From positions 3,905,501 through 3,969,500 of the forward strand of contig NZ_CP116936.1 in NCBI RefSeq assembly GCF_028475105.1: 64,000 nucleotides of DNA, read 5' to 3'. The translations under genes were made by a program, and so were the position numbers. How positions within the stretch are numbered: position 1 is the stretch's first letter; each line of letters begins with the position of its first letter. The notes beneath the pieces are model-generated. The model was given only the letters and a program-made list of their open reading frames with translations. It was not told the origin of the DNA and ran no database searches. The stretch is from Micromonospora sp. LH3U1. GTDB taxonomy: Bacteria > Actinomycetota > Actinomycetes > Mycobacteriales > Micromonosporaceae. This document shows positions 23,599 through 32,348 of this stretch, one piece after another.

Positions 23599-25392
23599 TC
23601 AGGCGGCCAGGGTGGCGTAGCGGCCGTTGCGGTCCAGCAGGCTGTCGTGGGTGCCGGCCTCGACGATTCGGCCGTGGTCGAGCACCGCGATCTGGTCGGC
23701 GTCGCGGACCGTGGAGAGCCGGTGCGCGATGGTGATCGTGGTCCGCCCCTCGGCGAGCACGTCGAACGCGCGTTGCACGGCCCGTTCGGTCTCGGTGTCC
23801 AGTGCGCTGGTGGCCTCGTCGAGGACCAGGATGCGCGGGTCGCGCAGCAGCGTACGGGCGATGGCCAGCCGCTGCTTCTCGCCTCCGGAGAACCGGTGGC
23901 CGCGTGAGCCGACCGTGGTGTCGTACCCGTCGGGCAGGCCGGAGATCAGGTCGTGGATCTGTGCGGCGCGGGCGGCGTCCTCGATCTCCGCGTCGGTGGC
24001 GTCTGGCCGGGCGTAGCGCAGGTTCTCCCGGACGGTGGTGTGCAGCAGGTACGTCTCCTGGCTCACCACGCCGACGATCGCGGCCAGGTCGGCCAGGCGC
24101 AGGTCTCGCAGGTCTACTCCGTCGACGGTTACCCGGCCGCCGATCGGGTCGTGCAGCCGGCTGATCAGCCCGGCGAGGGTGCTCTTGCCGGAGCCGGTCT
24201 CACCGACCAGAGCGAGGCTGGTGCCGGCGGGAACGTCCAGGGTGATCCCGGCGAGCGCGGCGGTGTCGCTGCCCGGGTAGCCGAAGGTGACGTCCTCCAG
24301 GCGCAGGTGGCCGCGCACCCGGGTGGGGTCGACGCGGACCGGCTCGGTGGGGTCGGCGACGTCGACCGGCAGATCCAGGTATTCGAAGATCCGGGCGAAA
24401 AGCGCCAGCGACGCGGTGAGCGAGACGCCCACGTTGAGCAGCCCCATCAGCGGCCGGAACAGGCCGCCCTGCAGGGCGGTGAAGGCGACCAGGGTGCCGA
24501 TGCTCAGCGTGCCGGCGGTGCCGGGAAGGCCGGCGGCGAGGTAGATGACCGCCGGTACGGCGGCGAAGATGATGCTCATCGAGGCCATGCGCCAGCGGCC
24601 GGCCAGCTCGCTGCGCAGCTCCAGGTCGACCAGTCGGGCCGACGAGGCGGTGAACCGGTCGATCAGCGCGGGGCCGGTGCCGAGGGTCTTGGCCAACTGC
24701 ACGCCGCTGATCGAGAGCCCTTCCTCGACGGTGACGTTGAGGTCGGCGAGTTCGCGTTGCCGCTGGGCGGTGATCTCGCGGCGCATCCGGGCGACCCGGC
24801 GGGTCAGCCAGATCGCCGGTGGCAGCACCACGAGCGAGACCAGGGAGAGCTGCCAGGAGAGGGCGACCATGGCGACCGCGGTGGCGACCACGGTGGTGAG
24901 GTTGGACGCGACGGCGGTGGCGGTGGAGGTGACCACCGACTGCATGCCGCCGATGTCGTTGGTGATCCGGGACTGCACCTCGCCGGTGCGGGTGCGGGTG
25001 AAGAAGCCGAGCGACTGGCGCTGGAGGTGGCTGAAGACGTCGGTGCGCAGCCGGTGCATGACCTGCTGGCCCACCTGGGTGGAGATCCAGGTCTGTACGA
25101 CGCCGAGGGCGGAGGTCACCGCCGCCACGGCGACCATGCCGAGGACCAGCCAGACCAGCAGGGTCACGTCGCCCTGCGGGAGGGCCTGGTCGATCACGGC
25201 GCGCAGCAGGAACGGACTGGCCATCGCGATGATCGAGGAGATCACGATGATCGCGGTGACGGTGGCCAGTGCGGGCCGGTGGGGGGTGAACAGGCGGCCG
25301 ATGCGGCCCAGCGACACCTGACGGGCCTGCGTCTTCTCTTCGGCGCTGACGGTGCGGTGGCCACGGTCGCGGCCCATGGGGGTGGGTTCCAA
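23599..25392 (-). CDS. ABC exporter, fused membrane and ATPase domains
   Basis: A 597-aa half-transporter of the multidrug/lipid exporter type. Six membrane helices span residues about 35-330. The ATPase domain has Walker A GETGSGKST, a Q-loop, signature FSGGEKQRLAIA (a normal variant of LSGGQ), Walker B ILVLDEATSALD and the switch His in TIAHRLSTV. It would act as a homodimer, and its substrate cannot be read from sequence. The first possible start is TTG at 25392 with AAAGGTG upstream; an ATG at 25377 is the alternative. It is divergent from a MarR regulator across an 83-base operator region, the usual arrangement for drug-induced efflux. Confidence 0.9.
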   Translation of the reverse strand: MEPTPMGRDRGHRTVSAEEKTQARQVSLGRIGRLFTPHRPALATVTAIIVISSIIAMASPFLLRAVIDQALPQGDVTLLVWLVLGMVAVAAVTSALGVVQTWISTQVGQQVMHRLRTDVFSHLQRQSLGFFTRTRTGEVQSRITNDIGGMQSVVTSTATAVASNLTTVVATAVAMVALSWQLSLVSLVVLPPAIWLTRRVARMRREITAQRQRELADLNVTVEEGLSISGVQLAKTLGTGPALIDRFTASSARLVDLELRSELAGRWRMASMSIIFAAVPAVIYLAAGLPGTAGTLSIGTLVAFTALQGGLFRPLMGLLNVGVSLTASLALFARIFEYLDLPVDVADPTEPVRVDPTRVRGHLRLEDVTFGYPGSDTAALAGITLDVPAGTSLALVGETGSGKSTLAGLISRLHDPIGGRVTVDGVDLRDLRLADLAAIVGVVSQETYLLHTTVRENLRYARPDATDAEIEDAARAAQIHDLISGLPDGYDTTVGSRGHRFSGGEKQRLAIARTLLRDPRILVLDEATSALDTETERAVQRAFDVLAEGRTTITIAHRLSTVRDADQIAVLDHGRIVEAGTHDSLLDRNGRYATLAA

Positions 25393-25427
25393 GGGGGTAC
25401 ACCTTTCGCGGTGGGATATATGCTGAG

Positions 25428-25469
25428 GTTACCTCATCATGAGGGAACAACCGTATCGACTGCTACGGT
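25428..25469. promoter_or_regulatory. MarR-type operator and leaderless promoter
   Basis: A 21-base near-perfect palindrome at 25428-25448 is centred on CCTCATCATGAGG, with one mismatch in the outer arms. A second inverted repeat, accgta-N8-tacggt (25450-25469), follows. The TACGGT of the latter ends six bases before the MarR GTG and looks like a -10 box of a leaderless message. MarR binding here could repress both divergent genes. Confidence 0.65.
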
Positions 25470-25475
25470 ATTCCG

Positions 25476-25907
25476 GTGACCGAGGACACCACCGACAACG
25501 CCGACCACGAGAGCCTGGCCGAGACGTTCTGGGCCGTGGCGTCCCTTTTACGCCGCCAGACGCGGGAGTCGTTGGCACCCTGGGACATCACCCCCAGCCA
25601 GTCCCGGGCGCTCGGCGTGCTGGGCCGGCACGGCGAGGTCCGTCCCGGCACGCTCGCCGAGCACCTGCGCATCGCACCCCGCTCGGCGACCGAGGTCGTC
25701 GACGACCTCCAGGCCCGTGGGCTCGTCGAACGCCGACCCGACCCCGCCGACCGGCGGGCCACCCTGGTCGCGCTCACCGAGGAGGGCGACCGCGTCAGCG
25801 CCGCCATCCGGACCGCCCGCCGGGCCGAGGCCGATCGCTTCTTCGGCCACCTGGGCGACGCCGACCGCGCCGAACTGGCCCGCATCCTGCGCACCCTGCG
25901 CGCCTGA
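25476..25907 (+). CDS. MarR-family transcriptional regulator
   Basis: A 143-aa protein with the MarR winged helix: ITPSQSRALGVLGRHGEVRP, helix-turn-helix GTLAEHLRIAPRSATEVVDD, and wing RRPDPADRRATLVALTEEG. Flanking helices supply the dimer interface. It is divergently transcribed from the ABC exporter and probably represses both genes until an exporter substrate or related ligand binds. Translation starts at a GTG with no leader. Confidence 0.9.
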   Translation: MTEDTTDNADHESLAETFWAVASLLRRQTRESLAPWDITPSQSRALGVLGRHGEVRPGTLAEHLRIAPRSATEVVDDLQARGLVERRPDPADRRATLVALTEEGDRVSAAIRTARRAEADRFFGHLGDADRAELARILRTLRA

Positions 25908-26005
25908 CGGGTTTGCCCACCCCAGGCACGGGTAGCCAGCGGCCCCGTCCGGTCGGCGGGACCGGCCGGTACCGGTCGGGGGCGAGGTGACAGGAGGCCC
26001 GGCTG

Positions 26006-27790
26006 ATGTGCGGGATCAGCGGGGAGGCGCGCTTCGACGGCCGGTCGCCCGACGCGGCGGCGGTCACCCGGATGACCGAGGCGATGCGCTCGCGCGGCCC
26101 GGACGACGAGGGCCTGTTCAGTGACGACTGGGTGACCCTCGGGCACCGCCGGCTGACCATCATCGACCTGTCCGACGCGGGCGGGCAACCGATGGTCCGT
26201 GACGACCTGGGCCTGGCGCTGGTCTTCAACGGCTGCATCTACAACTACCCGGAGCTGCGCGAGGAGTTACGCCACGCCGGGTACGCCTTCCACTCCACCA
26301 GCGACACCGAGGTGATCCTGGTGGCGTACGCGCACTGGGGTGAACGTTTCGTCGACCACCTGGTCGGCATGTTCGCGATCGGGCTGGTCGACCGGGTGCG
26401 GCGGCGGCTGATCCTGGCCCGCGACCGGCTCGGCATCAAACCGCTCTACCTCGCCGAGACACCCGGGCGGCTCCGGTTCGCCTCCACCCTGCCCGCGCTG
26501 TTGCGGGCCGGCGACGTCGACACCGGCATCGACCCGGTGGCGCTGCACCACTACCTGTCCTGGCACTCCATCGTGCCCGCCCCGCGCACCGTGCTGCGCG
26601 GCGTGCGCAAACTGCCGCCGGCCACCCTGCGGGTGATCGAGGCGGACGGGCGCAGCCGCGAGGAGGTGTACTGGCGACCCGACTACGTGCGGGAGTCCGC
26701 AGACGCGGGGATGGACGCCGCAGACTGGCGGGCCGCCATCGGGGACGCGCTGCGCGCGGCGGTACGCCGACGGCTGGTCGCCGACGTGCCGGTCGGCGTG
26801 CTGCTCTCCGGTGGACTGGACTCCAGCCTCATCGTGGCGCTGCTCGCCGAGGCGGGCCAGCAGCATCTGCGGACGTTCAGCATCGGCTTCGACAGCCGCG
26901 ACGGCGAGTCCGGCGACGAGTTCCACTACTCGGACCTGGTGGCCCGCGCGTACGACACCGACCACCACCGGATCCGGCTGTCCAACGGCGATCTGGTGCC
27001 CGCCGTGCGACGTGCCGTGCTGGCGATGACCGAGCCGATGGGCAGCCACGACGTGGTCGCCTTCCATCTGCTCTCCGAGCAGGTGGCGCGGCACGTGAAG
27101 GTGGCACAGTCGGGGCAGGGCGCCGACGAGGTGTTCGCCGGCTACGGCTACCACCAGCCGCTCACCGAGGCACCCCGGCACGGCGCCGCCGAGACGTTCG
27201 CCGCCGCCTTCTTCGACCGCGACCACGACGAGCTGCGCCGCATCGTCGGCCCGGCGTACGCGCTGGACCACGACGCCAGCCGGGACCTGCTCGCCGGGCA
27301 CCTCGCCGCGCCCGGGGCACAGACCGCGCTGGACGCCGTGCTGCGCCTGGACACCCACCTGATGCTTCCCGACGACCCGGTCAAGCGGGTGGACAGCATG
27401 AGCATGGCGTGGGGGCTGGAGGTGCGCACTCCCTTCCTCGATCAGGACCTGGTCACCCTGGCCGCACACTGCCCGCCGGAGCACAAGGTCGCCCAGAACG
27501 GCAAGGGCGTCCTCAAGGAGGTTGCCCGGGAGGTGCTGCCCGCCGAGGTGATCGACCGTCCCAAGGGCTACTTTCCGGTGCCGGCGCTGCGCAATGTGGA
27601 CGGCCCGGTGCGCGAGCTGGTCGCCGAGGCGTTGCAGGCGCCGGCCGCGCGCGAGCGAGGGCTGTTCCGCCCGGAGTACGTGGCCCGCCTGCTCGCCGAG
27701 CCGGACCGGGCCGAGGCGGCGGCCGGCAGCAACAAGCTGTGGCAGCTCGGGCTCCTGGAGCTGTGGCTGCAGACGCACGACATCCGCTGA
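26006..27790 (+). CDS. Asparagine synthase-type glutamine amidotransferase
   Basis: A 594-aa class II amidotransferase. Cys2 (MCGISGEARF) is the N-terminal nucleophile that hydrolyses glutamine. The glutaminase domain continues with RGPDDEG, GHRRLTIIDLS and NGCIYNYPELRE. The synthetase domain starts with the PP-loop SGGLDSS near residue 270, and GQGADEVFAGYG and RVDSMSMAWGLEVRTPFLD are further ATP/aspartate-site landmarks. It therefore amidates a carboxylate using ATP. It closely resembles the asparagine synthase family enzymes used for N-acetylglutaminylglutamine amide in other bacteria, but the ATP-grasp/acetyltransferase partner of that pathway is not adjacent, so the substrate (aspartate or another acid) stays open. 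Confidence 0.85.
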   Translation: MCGISGEARFDGRSPDAAAVTRMTEAMRSRGPDDEGLFSDDWVTLGHRRLTIIDLSDAGGQPMVRDDLGLALVFNGCIYNYPELREELRHAGYAFHSTSDTEVILVAYAHWGERFVDHLVGMFAIGLVDRVRRRLILARDRLGIKPLYLAETPGRLRFASTLPALLRAGDVDTGIDPVALHHYLSWHSIVPAPRTVLRGVRKLPPATLRVIEADGRSREEVYWRPDYVRESADAGMDAADWRAAIGDALRAAVRRRLVADVPVGVLLSGGLDSSLIVALLAEAGQQHLRTFSIGFDSRDGESGDEFHYSDLVARAYDTDHHRIRLSNGDLVPAVRRAVLAMTEPMGSHDVVAFHLLSEQVARHVKVAQSGQGADEVFAGYGYHQPLTEAPRHGAAETFAAAFFDRDHDELRRIVGPAYALDHDASRDLLAGHLAAPGAQTALDAVLRLDTHLMLPDDPVKRVDSMSMAWGLEVRTPFLDQDLVTLAAHCPPEHKVAQNGKGVLKEVAREVLPAEVIDRPKGYFPVPALRNVDGPVRELVAEALQAPAARERGLFRPEYVARLLAEPDRAEAAAGSNKLWQLGLLELWLQTHDIR

Positions 27791-27805
27791 GCCGCAACCG
27801 CGAGG

Positions 27806-27839
27806 CCGCGGGCCGCCGCGACAGTCGGTCAGCCCGCGG
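27806..27839. terminator. Hairpin at the convergent AsnB-like / ligase gene ends
   Basis: Arms ccgcgggc (27806-27813) and gcccgcgg (27832-27839) lie between the rightward amidotransferase and the leftward ligase gene; the right arm covers the ligase 3' end. The 8-bp GC stem without a T-tract is a weak two-way terminator candidate. Confidence 0.4.
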
Positions 27840-28962
27840 TCGTGCGGGCGGCCAAATCGTCGATGACCGCACGCAGGTCACCGGTACGCTCCAGCACCCG
27901 ACGCTGTCGGGTCGCGCCCGTGCCGTCACGGCGTAGCCGGGCCAGTTGTGCCAGCACGTACCCCAGGTCGCCGTGCCGCAGCAGGGCCGGGGCGATCACC
28001 GCCATCAACTCGTCGACGAGCGCCCAGGCCGGTCGGGTGCCGCCGGCGCGCAGGTCGATCAGCTCGCCGTCGAGGCCGTCGTGGGCGGCCCGCCAGTGCG
28101 CCGCGGCGACCAGACAGTCGCGGGTAGGCGGGGCGGTCACCCCGGCGCGTACGTCGTCGGCGAGGGTGGCGACGAGTGACCGGACCAGCGCGGCGACCAG
28201 CACCGCGTCGTCCACGTCGGGGCACACGTCCCCCACCCGCACCTCCACGGTCGGGTAGGCCGACGACGGCCGGGCGTACCAGTAGACCATCGCGGCGTCG
28301 AGCATGATGCCGGCGGCGATCAGCTCGTCGACGGTCCGGTCGTAGTCGGCGGCGGAGTCGAAGTACGGCGTCGGGCCGATGCTGGGCCAGCGTTCCAGCT
28401 GCATGGACCGCCAGCTGGCGTGGCCGGTGTCCTGCCCGTCGTGCAGCGGCGAGTTGGTGGTGATCGCCTGCACCACCGGCAGCCACGACCGAAGGTGGTT
28501 GCAGACCTGCACGGCCAGTTCCCGGTCCGGCAACCCGACGTGTACGTGGCAGCCGCACACCGCCGGGTCGTGTGCCACCGGGCCGTACCGGCGTGACATC
28601 GCGTGGTAGCGCGGCTTGTCGGGCACCGTCCGGTGCGGCTCGGCTACCGGGGTGGCGCCGACCGCCACCAGCCGGGCCCCGGCCGCCGTGGCGGCCTCGG
28701 CGGCGGAGCGGCGCAGCGCCACCAGGTGCGCGCGTAGCTCGGTGAGGTCGGCGCAGACCGGCGTGACCATCTCCACCATGCTGTGCCGGAACTCCTGGCG
28801 GCTCTGGTCCCGGGCGGGGCCGCGCAGCGCGGCCAGCACCTGGTCGGCCACCGGCAGGTTCCGCCCGCTGTCCGGTTCGAGCAGCAGGAACTCCTCCTCC
28901 ACGCCGAGCGTGAGGGTGGACAGGTCGGGCACGGTGTCGGCGATCGCCGGACGGTACGCCAT
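27829..28962 (-). CDS. YbdK-type carboxylate-amine ligase (glutamate-cysteine ligase 2 family)
   Basis: A 377-aa member of the GCS2 family. Visible landmarks are the N-terminal TLGVEEEFLLLEPDSG metal/substrate motif, EFRHSMVEMVTPVC, AVCGCHVHVGLPD, and the C-terminal YPTVEVRVGDVCPDVDDAVL. Characterised relatives have weak gamma-glutamylcysteine synthetase activity, and the physiological substrate is often unknown. ATG 28962 was chosen for the GGAGG five bases upstream. Convergent with the AsnB-like gene; the two are both amide-forming ATP enzymes but are not in one operon. Confidence 0.85.
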   Translation of the reverse strand: MAYRPAIADTVPDLSTLTLGVEEEFLLLEPDSGRNLPVADQVLAALRGPARDQSRQEFRHSMVEMVTPVCADLTELRAHLVALRRSAAEAATAAGARLVAVGATPVAEPHRTVPDKPRYHAMSRRYGPVAHDPAVCGCHVHVGLPDRELAVQVCNHLRSWLPVVQAITTNSPLHDGQDTGHASWRSMQLERWPSIGPTPYFDSAADYDRTVDELIAAGIMLDAAMVYWYARPSSAYPTVEVRVGDVCPDVDDAVLVAALVRSLVATLADDVRAGVTAPPTRDCLVAAAHWRAAHDGLDGELIDLRAGGTRPAWALVDELMAVIAPALLRHGDLGYVLAQLARLRRDGTGATRQRRVLERTGDLRAVIDDLAARTTAG

Positions 28963-29050
28963 GGCCACCTCCATCCGCTCCTACGGCCGAGGGTGGACCC
29001 ACGGCCGGGGCGGCACGGTTTCCCGGCCCGACGCCGGGGCAAACGCGCGC

Positions 29051-30259
29051 TCAGGATGTCGCCAGCGCCGCCGCGCGGGCGGTGAGGAAGGCCCGTTCCG
29101 CCGCGTTGTCCGTCAACGCGACGGCCGTCCGGTACGCGTCGACGGCCTCCACGTCCCGGCCGAGCCGGGCCAGCAGGTCGGCGCGGACCGCGTGGTGCAC
29201 GTGGTAGCCGTCCAGGTCGAGCCGATCCACCTCGGCCAGCGCCACCGCCGGCCCGGCCACCTCGGCGAGCGCGACGGCCCGGTTCAGCGCCACCACCGGA
29301 CCGGGGGCGACCGCCGTCAGTTGGTCGTACAGCTGAAGGATCTGACCCCAGTCGGTGTCGGCGCCACGCGGCGCGGCGCTGTGCACGGCGGCGATCGCGG
29401 CCTGGATCTGGTACGGCCCGGGCTGGTCGCGGCGCAGGCAGCGGCGGACCAGCGCCTGCCCTTCGGTGATCAGCTCGGTGTCCCACCGGCCCCGGTCCTG
29501 CCGGGGCAGCGGCACCAGCTCACCGTCGGCGGTGGTCCGCGCGGCACGGCGGGACTCGGTGAGCAGCATCAGCGCGAGCAGGCCGAGCGCCTCGGGCTCG
29601 TCCGGCATCAGCGCGACCAGCAGCCGGGTCAGCCGGATCGCCTCGGCGCACAGCTCGGCGCGGACCAGATGTCGCCCGGCGCTGGCCGTGTAACCCTCGT
29701 TGAAGATCAGGTAGAGCACCGCGAGCACGGCGTGCAGCCGGTCGGGCAGGTCGGCGTCGCGCGGCACCCGGTACGGGATCCGCGCGTTACGGATCTTCGA
29801 CTTGGCGCGGACCAGCCGCTGCGCCATCGTGGGCTCGGGCACCAGGAAGGCGCGGGCGATCTCGGCGGTGCTCAGGCCACCGAGCAGGCGCAGGGTGAGC
29901 GCGACCCGGGCGGTCGGGGCGAGCGCCGGATGACAGCAGGTGAAGATCAGCCGTAGCCGGTCGTCGCGCACAGGCCCCTCCTCGACGGGTTCGCGAGCGG
30001 CGAACAGCAGGGCCGCGTGGGCGTGCCGGTCGGCCCGGGACGCCTCGCGGCGCAGCCGGTCGATCGCCCGGTTCCGGGCGGTGGTGATGATCCAACCGGC
30101 CGGACTGGGCGGCGGGCCGGTGGTCGGCCACCGCGCCACCGCGACGGCGAAAGCCTCCTGGACGGCCTCCTCGGCGAGGTCGATGTCGCCGAGGAGGCGA
30201 ACCAGGACGGCGACCGCGCGCCCGTACACCGCGCGGAACACCGCCTCCACATCCGGCAC
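29051..30259 (-). CDS. ECF42-type sigma factor with C-terminal TPR-like extension
   Basis: A 402-aa protein. Residues 1-170 are a group IV sigma factor: region 2 (VYGRAVAVLVRLLGDIDLAE, then AGWIITTARNRAIDRLRRE) and region 4 (ALTLRLLGGLSTAEIARAFL, PEPTMAQRLVRAK). The remaining 230 residues form helical hairpins (LTRLLVALMPDEPEALGLLA, VVALNRAVALAEVAGPAVAL) like a tetratricopeptide domain, the mark of the ECF42 group. No membrane anti-sigma factor is present, which also fits ECF42, where the C-terminal domain is thought to control activity. GTG 30259 begins just after the stop of the DGPF gene. Confidence 0.85.
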   Translation of the reverse strand: MPDVEAVFRAVYGRAVAVLVRLLGDIDLAEEAVQEAFAVAVARWPTTGPPPSPAGWIITTARNRAIDRLRREASRADRHAHAALLFAAREPVEEGPVRDDRLRLIFTCCHPALAPTARVALTLRLLGGLSTAEIARAFLVPEPTMAQRLVRAKSKIRNARIPYRVPRDADLPDRLHAVLAVLYLIFNEGYTASAGRHLVRAELCAEAIRLTRLLVALMPDEPEALGLLALMLLTESRRAARTTADGELVPLPRQDRGRWDTELITEGQALVRRCLRRDQPGPYQIQAAIAAVHSAAPRGADTDWGQILQLYDQLTAVAPGPVVALNRAVALAEVAGPAVALAEVDRLDLDGYHVHHAVRADLLARLGRDVEAVDAYRTAVALTDNAAERAFLTARAAALATS

Positions 30260-30261
30260 GG

Positions 30262-30618
30262 TCAGTCTCCGGCCGCACCGTGGAAGGGGCGGACCTCGAT
30301 CGGCAGCGTGGTGGCCAACGCGTAGCGGCGGCCCCAGTCGAGGGCGGCGTCCAGGTCCGGCACGTCGATGATGGTGATGCCGCCCAGGTGTTCCTTGCCC
30401 TCGACGAACGGGCCGTCGGTGATCAGGACCTCGCCGTCGCGAGCGCGCAGCACGGTGGCGGTCTCCGGGCCGTGCAGACCCTGCCCGAAGACCCACGACC
30501 CGGTGGACGCCAACTCGTCGCGCAACTCGCCGAGTTGGCGCATCACCCCGGCCAGGAACTCCGGGTCCGGGGGTAGCTCACCCTGGGGCTGGTGAAGGCT
30601 GAGCAGGTAGAGCGTCAT
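30262..30618 (-). CDS. DGPF/YCII-related protein paired with ECF42 sigma factor
   Basis: A 118-aa protein with the DGPF signature itself (LITDGPFVEGKEHLGG) in the YCII-like dimeric alpha/beta fold. The N-terminal MTLYLLSLHQP and C-terminal IEVRPFHG strands are typical. ECF42 sigma genes are regularly found beside one or more DGPF genes and are thought to control them. Here the pair is transcribed together (two bases apart). Function of DGPF proteins is not firmly known. GGAGG precedes the ATG. Confidence 0.85.
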   Translation of the reverse strand: MTLYLLSLHQPQGELPPDPEFLAGVMRQLGELRDELASTGSWVFGQGLHGPETATVLRARDGEVLITDGPFVEGKEHLGGITIIDVPDLDAALDWGRRYALATTLPIEVRPFHGAAGD

Positions 30619-30744
30619 CGGTCCTCCTCGCCGGGTCGGTCCGTCGCCGACCTCTCATCCTCCACACGTTCGGCCCGTGCCCGGATCGACAGGCCGGCGC
30701 GAGAAATCTCGCGGGCCGCCGCCCCGGCCCCGGTGTTCGCGCCT

Positions 30745-30815
30745 CCTTTGCTCTGCTTCAGCGGAGGCAACGATGAGGGGGGTCGAGTGTCTCCTGGGTT
30801 GAAGCAGAGCAAAGG
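30745..30815. repeat. 16-bp perfect inverted repeat in a divergent gap
   Basis: cctttgctctgcttca at 30745-30760 and its exact complement at 30800-30815 enclose 39 bases. It lies between the starts of the DGPF gene (leftward) and the amine oxidase gene (rightward), so it is not placed like a terminator. It is less GC-rich than its surroundings. A regulatory site or a mobile palindrome remnant are both possible. The rest of the 295-base gap shows nothing I can name. Confidence 0.65.
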
Positions 30816-30913
30816 ACGCGGGACAGGGGTGCGACCCCGCGCTGCCGTGGCGTGATCAGCCGTTCGATCAGCGCCGGGAGTCATGCGTCGGGCGGTTGCG
30901 GGTAAGCGGCGCC

Positions 30914-32236
30914 GTGACCGACGGCATCCGGGTGGTCGTGGTCGGCGCCGGCTTCTCCGGCCTTGCTGCCGCGCAGGCGCTCACCCGCGCCGGTGCCCAG
31001 GTGCGGGTGTTGGAGGCCCGCGACCGGGTGGGCGGGCGGGCGCTGACCCGTTGGCTGCCCGAGCTCACCCAACTCGATCTGGGCGCGCAGTGGATCGGCC
31101 CGACCCAGGATCGGATGTACGCGCTGGTCGCCGAGCACGGACTGGCCACCTTCGCGTCGGCGGCGGTCGGCGCGCCCACCCTGCTCTGGGCCGGCCAGCG
31201 CCGGGCCGAACCGCCGGCGCAGGCCGGCCGGGTGCTCAGCCTGCTCGACGAGTACGCCGCACGGCTGGACCCGGCCGCACCCTGGCAGACGCCGGAGGCC
31301 GCGCAGTGGGACCGGACGATCCTCGGCGGCTGGCTGGCCACCACGGCCGGCGACGGCGACACCGCCGACTACCTGGGGCGACTGCTCGCCGGAGGGCTGC
31401 TGGCCACCAGCGCGGACGAGCTGTCCCTGTTGCACCTGCTGTTCTATCTGCGCAGCGCCGGCGGGACCGGGCCGTTGCTGGGCATGGCCGGCGGCGCGCA
31501 GCAGGACCGGATCGTGGGTGGGCCGCCGGCGCTCGCCGAGCGGATGGCCGCCGCCCTGCCGCCGGGGACGCTGACGCTGGCCACACCGGTGCGGGCGATC
31601 GAACAGACCATCGACGGGGTGACGGCGTGGACCGACACCGGGCGCGTCGACGGCGACGCGATGGTGGTCGCGCTGGCACCGGCGCTGGCCGGCCGGATCC
31701 GGTACGACCCGCCGCTGCCCGCGCTGCGCGACGGGCTGACCCAGCGGATGCCGATGGGTACGGCGCTAAAGGTGCACGCCGTCTACCCGGAGCCGTTCTG
31801 GCGTGCCGACGGGTTCTCCGGCGTGGCCACCAGCAGCGCCGGTCCGCTCACCGAGACGGTCGACAACTCCACCCCGACCTCGCCGCTCGGAGTGCTGACC
31901 GGGTTCAGCTACTCCTCGGACGCCGCCGCGCTGCGCGAGATGTCCCCGGGGCAGCGTCGGCGGTGCCTGCTGGACGCGTTCGCCGCCCTGGTCGGGCCAG
32001 GAGCCGGCAATCCGATGGAGCTGGTGGAGTACGACTGGTCAGCCGAGGAGTGGACGCGCGGCTGCTTCTCCGGTGCGCTCACCCCGGGGACCTGGAGCAC
32101 GTACGGCCCGCAGTTGCGGGCACCGGTGGGGCGGGTGCACTGGGCGGGCACCGAGACGGCGACCCGCTGGAACGGCTACCTCGAGGGCGCGGTGCGGGCC
32201 GGTGAGCGGGCGGCGGCCGAGGTGCTGGCGGTGTGA
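30914..32236 (+). CDS. Flavin-containing monoamine oxidase
   Basis: A 440-aa FAD amine oxidase. The Rossmann motif VVVVGAGFSGLAAAQAL is followed by the glutamate that binds FAD ribose (VLEARDRVGGRA) and the W-x-G-P-T-Q-D-R motif (DLGAQWIGPTQDRMY). The C-terminal HWAGTETATRWNGYLEGAVR closes the FAD site. Members oxidise primary or polyamines to aldehyde, ammonia and H2O2; the substrate here is unknown. GTG 30914 starts right before the FAD domain. It is convergent with the secreted beta-helix gene across a hairpin. Confidence 0.85.
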   Translation: MTDGIRVVVVGAGFSGLAAAQALTRAGAQVRVLEARDRVGGRALTRWLPELTQLDLGAQWIGPTQDRMYALVAEHGLATFASAAVGAPTLLWAGQRRAEPPAQAGRVLSLLDEYAARLDPAAPWQTPEAAQWDRTILGGWLATTAGDGDTADYLGRLLAGGLLATSADELSLLHLLFYLRSAGGTGPLLGMAGGAQQDRIVGGPPALAERMAAALPPGTLTLATPVRAIEQTIDGVTAWTDTGRVDGDAMVVALAPALAGRIRYDPPLPALRDGLTQRMPMGTALKVHAVYPEPFWRADGFSGVATSSAGPLTETVDNSTPTSPLGVLTGFSYSSDAAALREMSPGQRRRCLLDAFAALVGPGAGNPMELVEYDWSAEEWTRGCFSGALTPGTWSTYGPQLRAPVGRVHWAGTETATRWNGYLEGAVRAGERAAAEVLAV

Positions 32237-32251
32237 GCGGGCACGACCGAG

Positions 32252-32282
32252 GCCGGCCCGGTCTCGGCGGGACCGGGCCGGC
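32252..32282. terminator. Bidirectional terminator hairpin
   Basis: A perfect 12-bp stem (gccggcccggtc at 32252-32263, complement at 32271-32282) with a 7-base loop, placed between the convergent amine oxidase and beta-helix genes. Confidence 0.65.
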
Positions 32283-32348
32283 TCGGCCCACGGTGGCGAC
32301 CCGGCCAACCCGGTCGGTGGTACGACCGGGCCGGCGCGGGCGCCCCGG

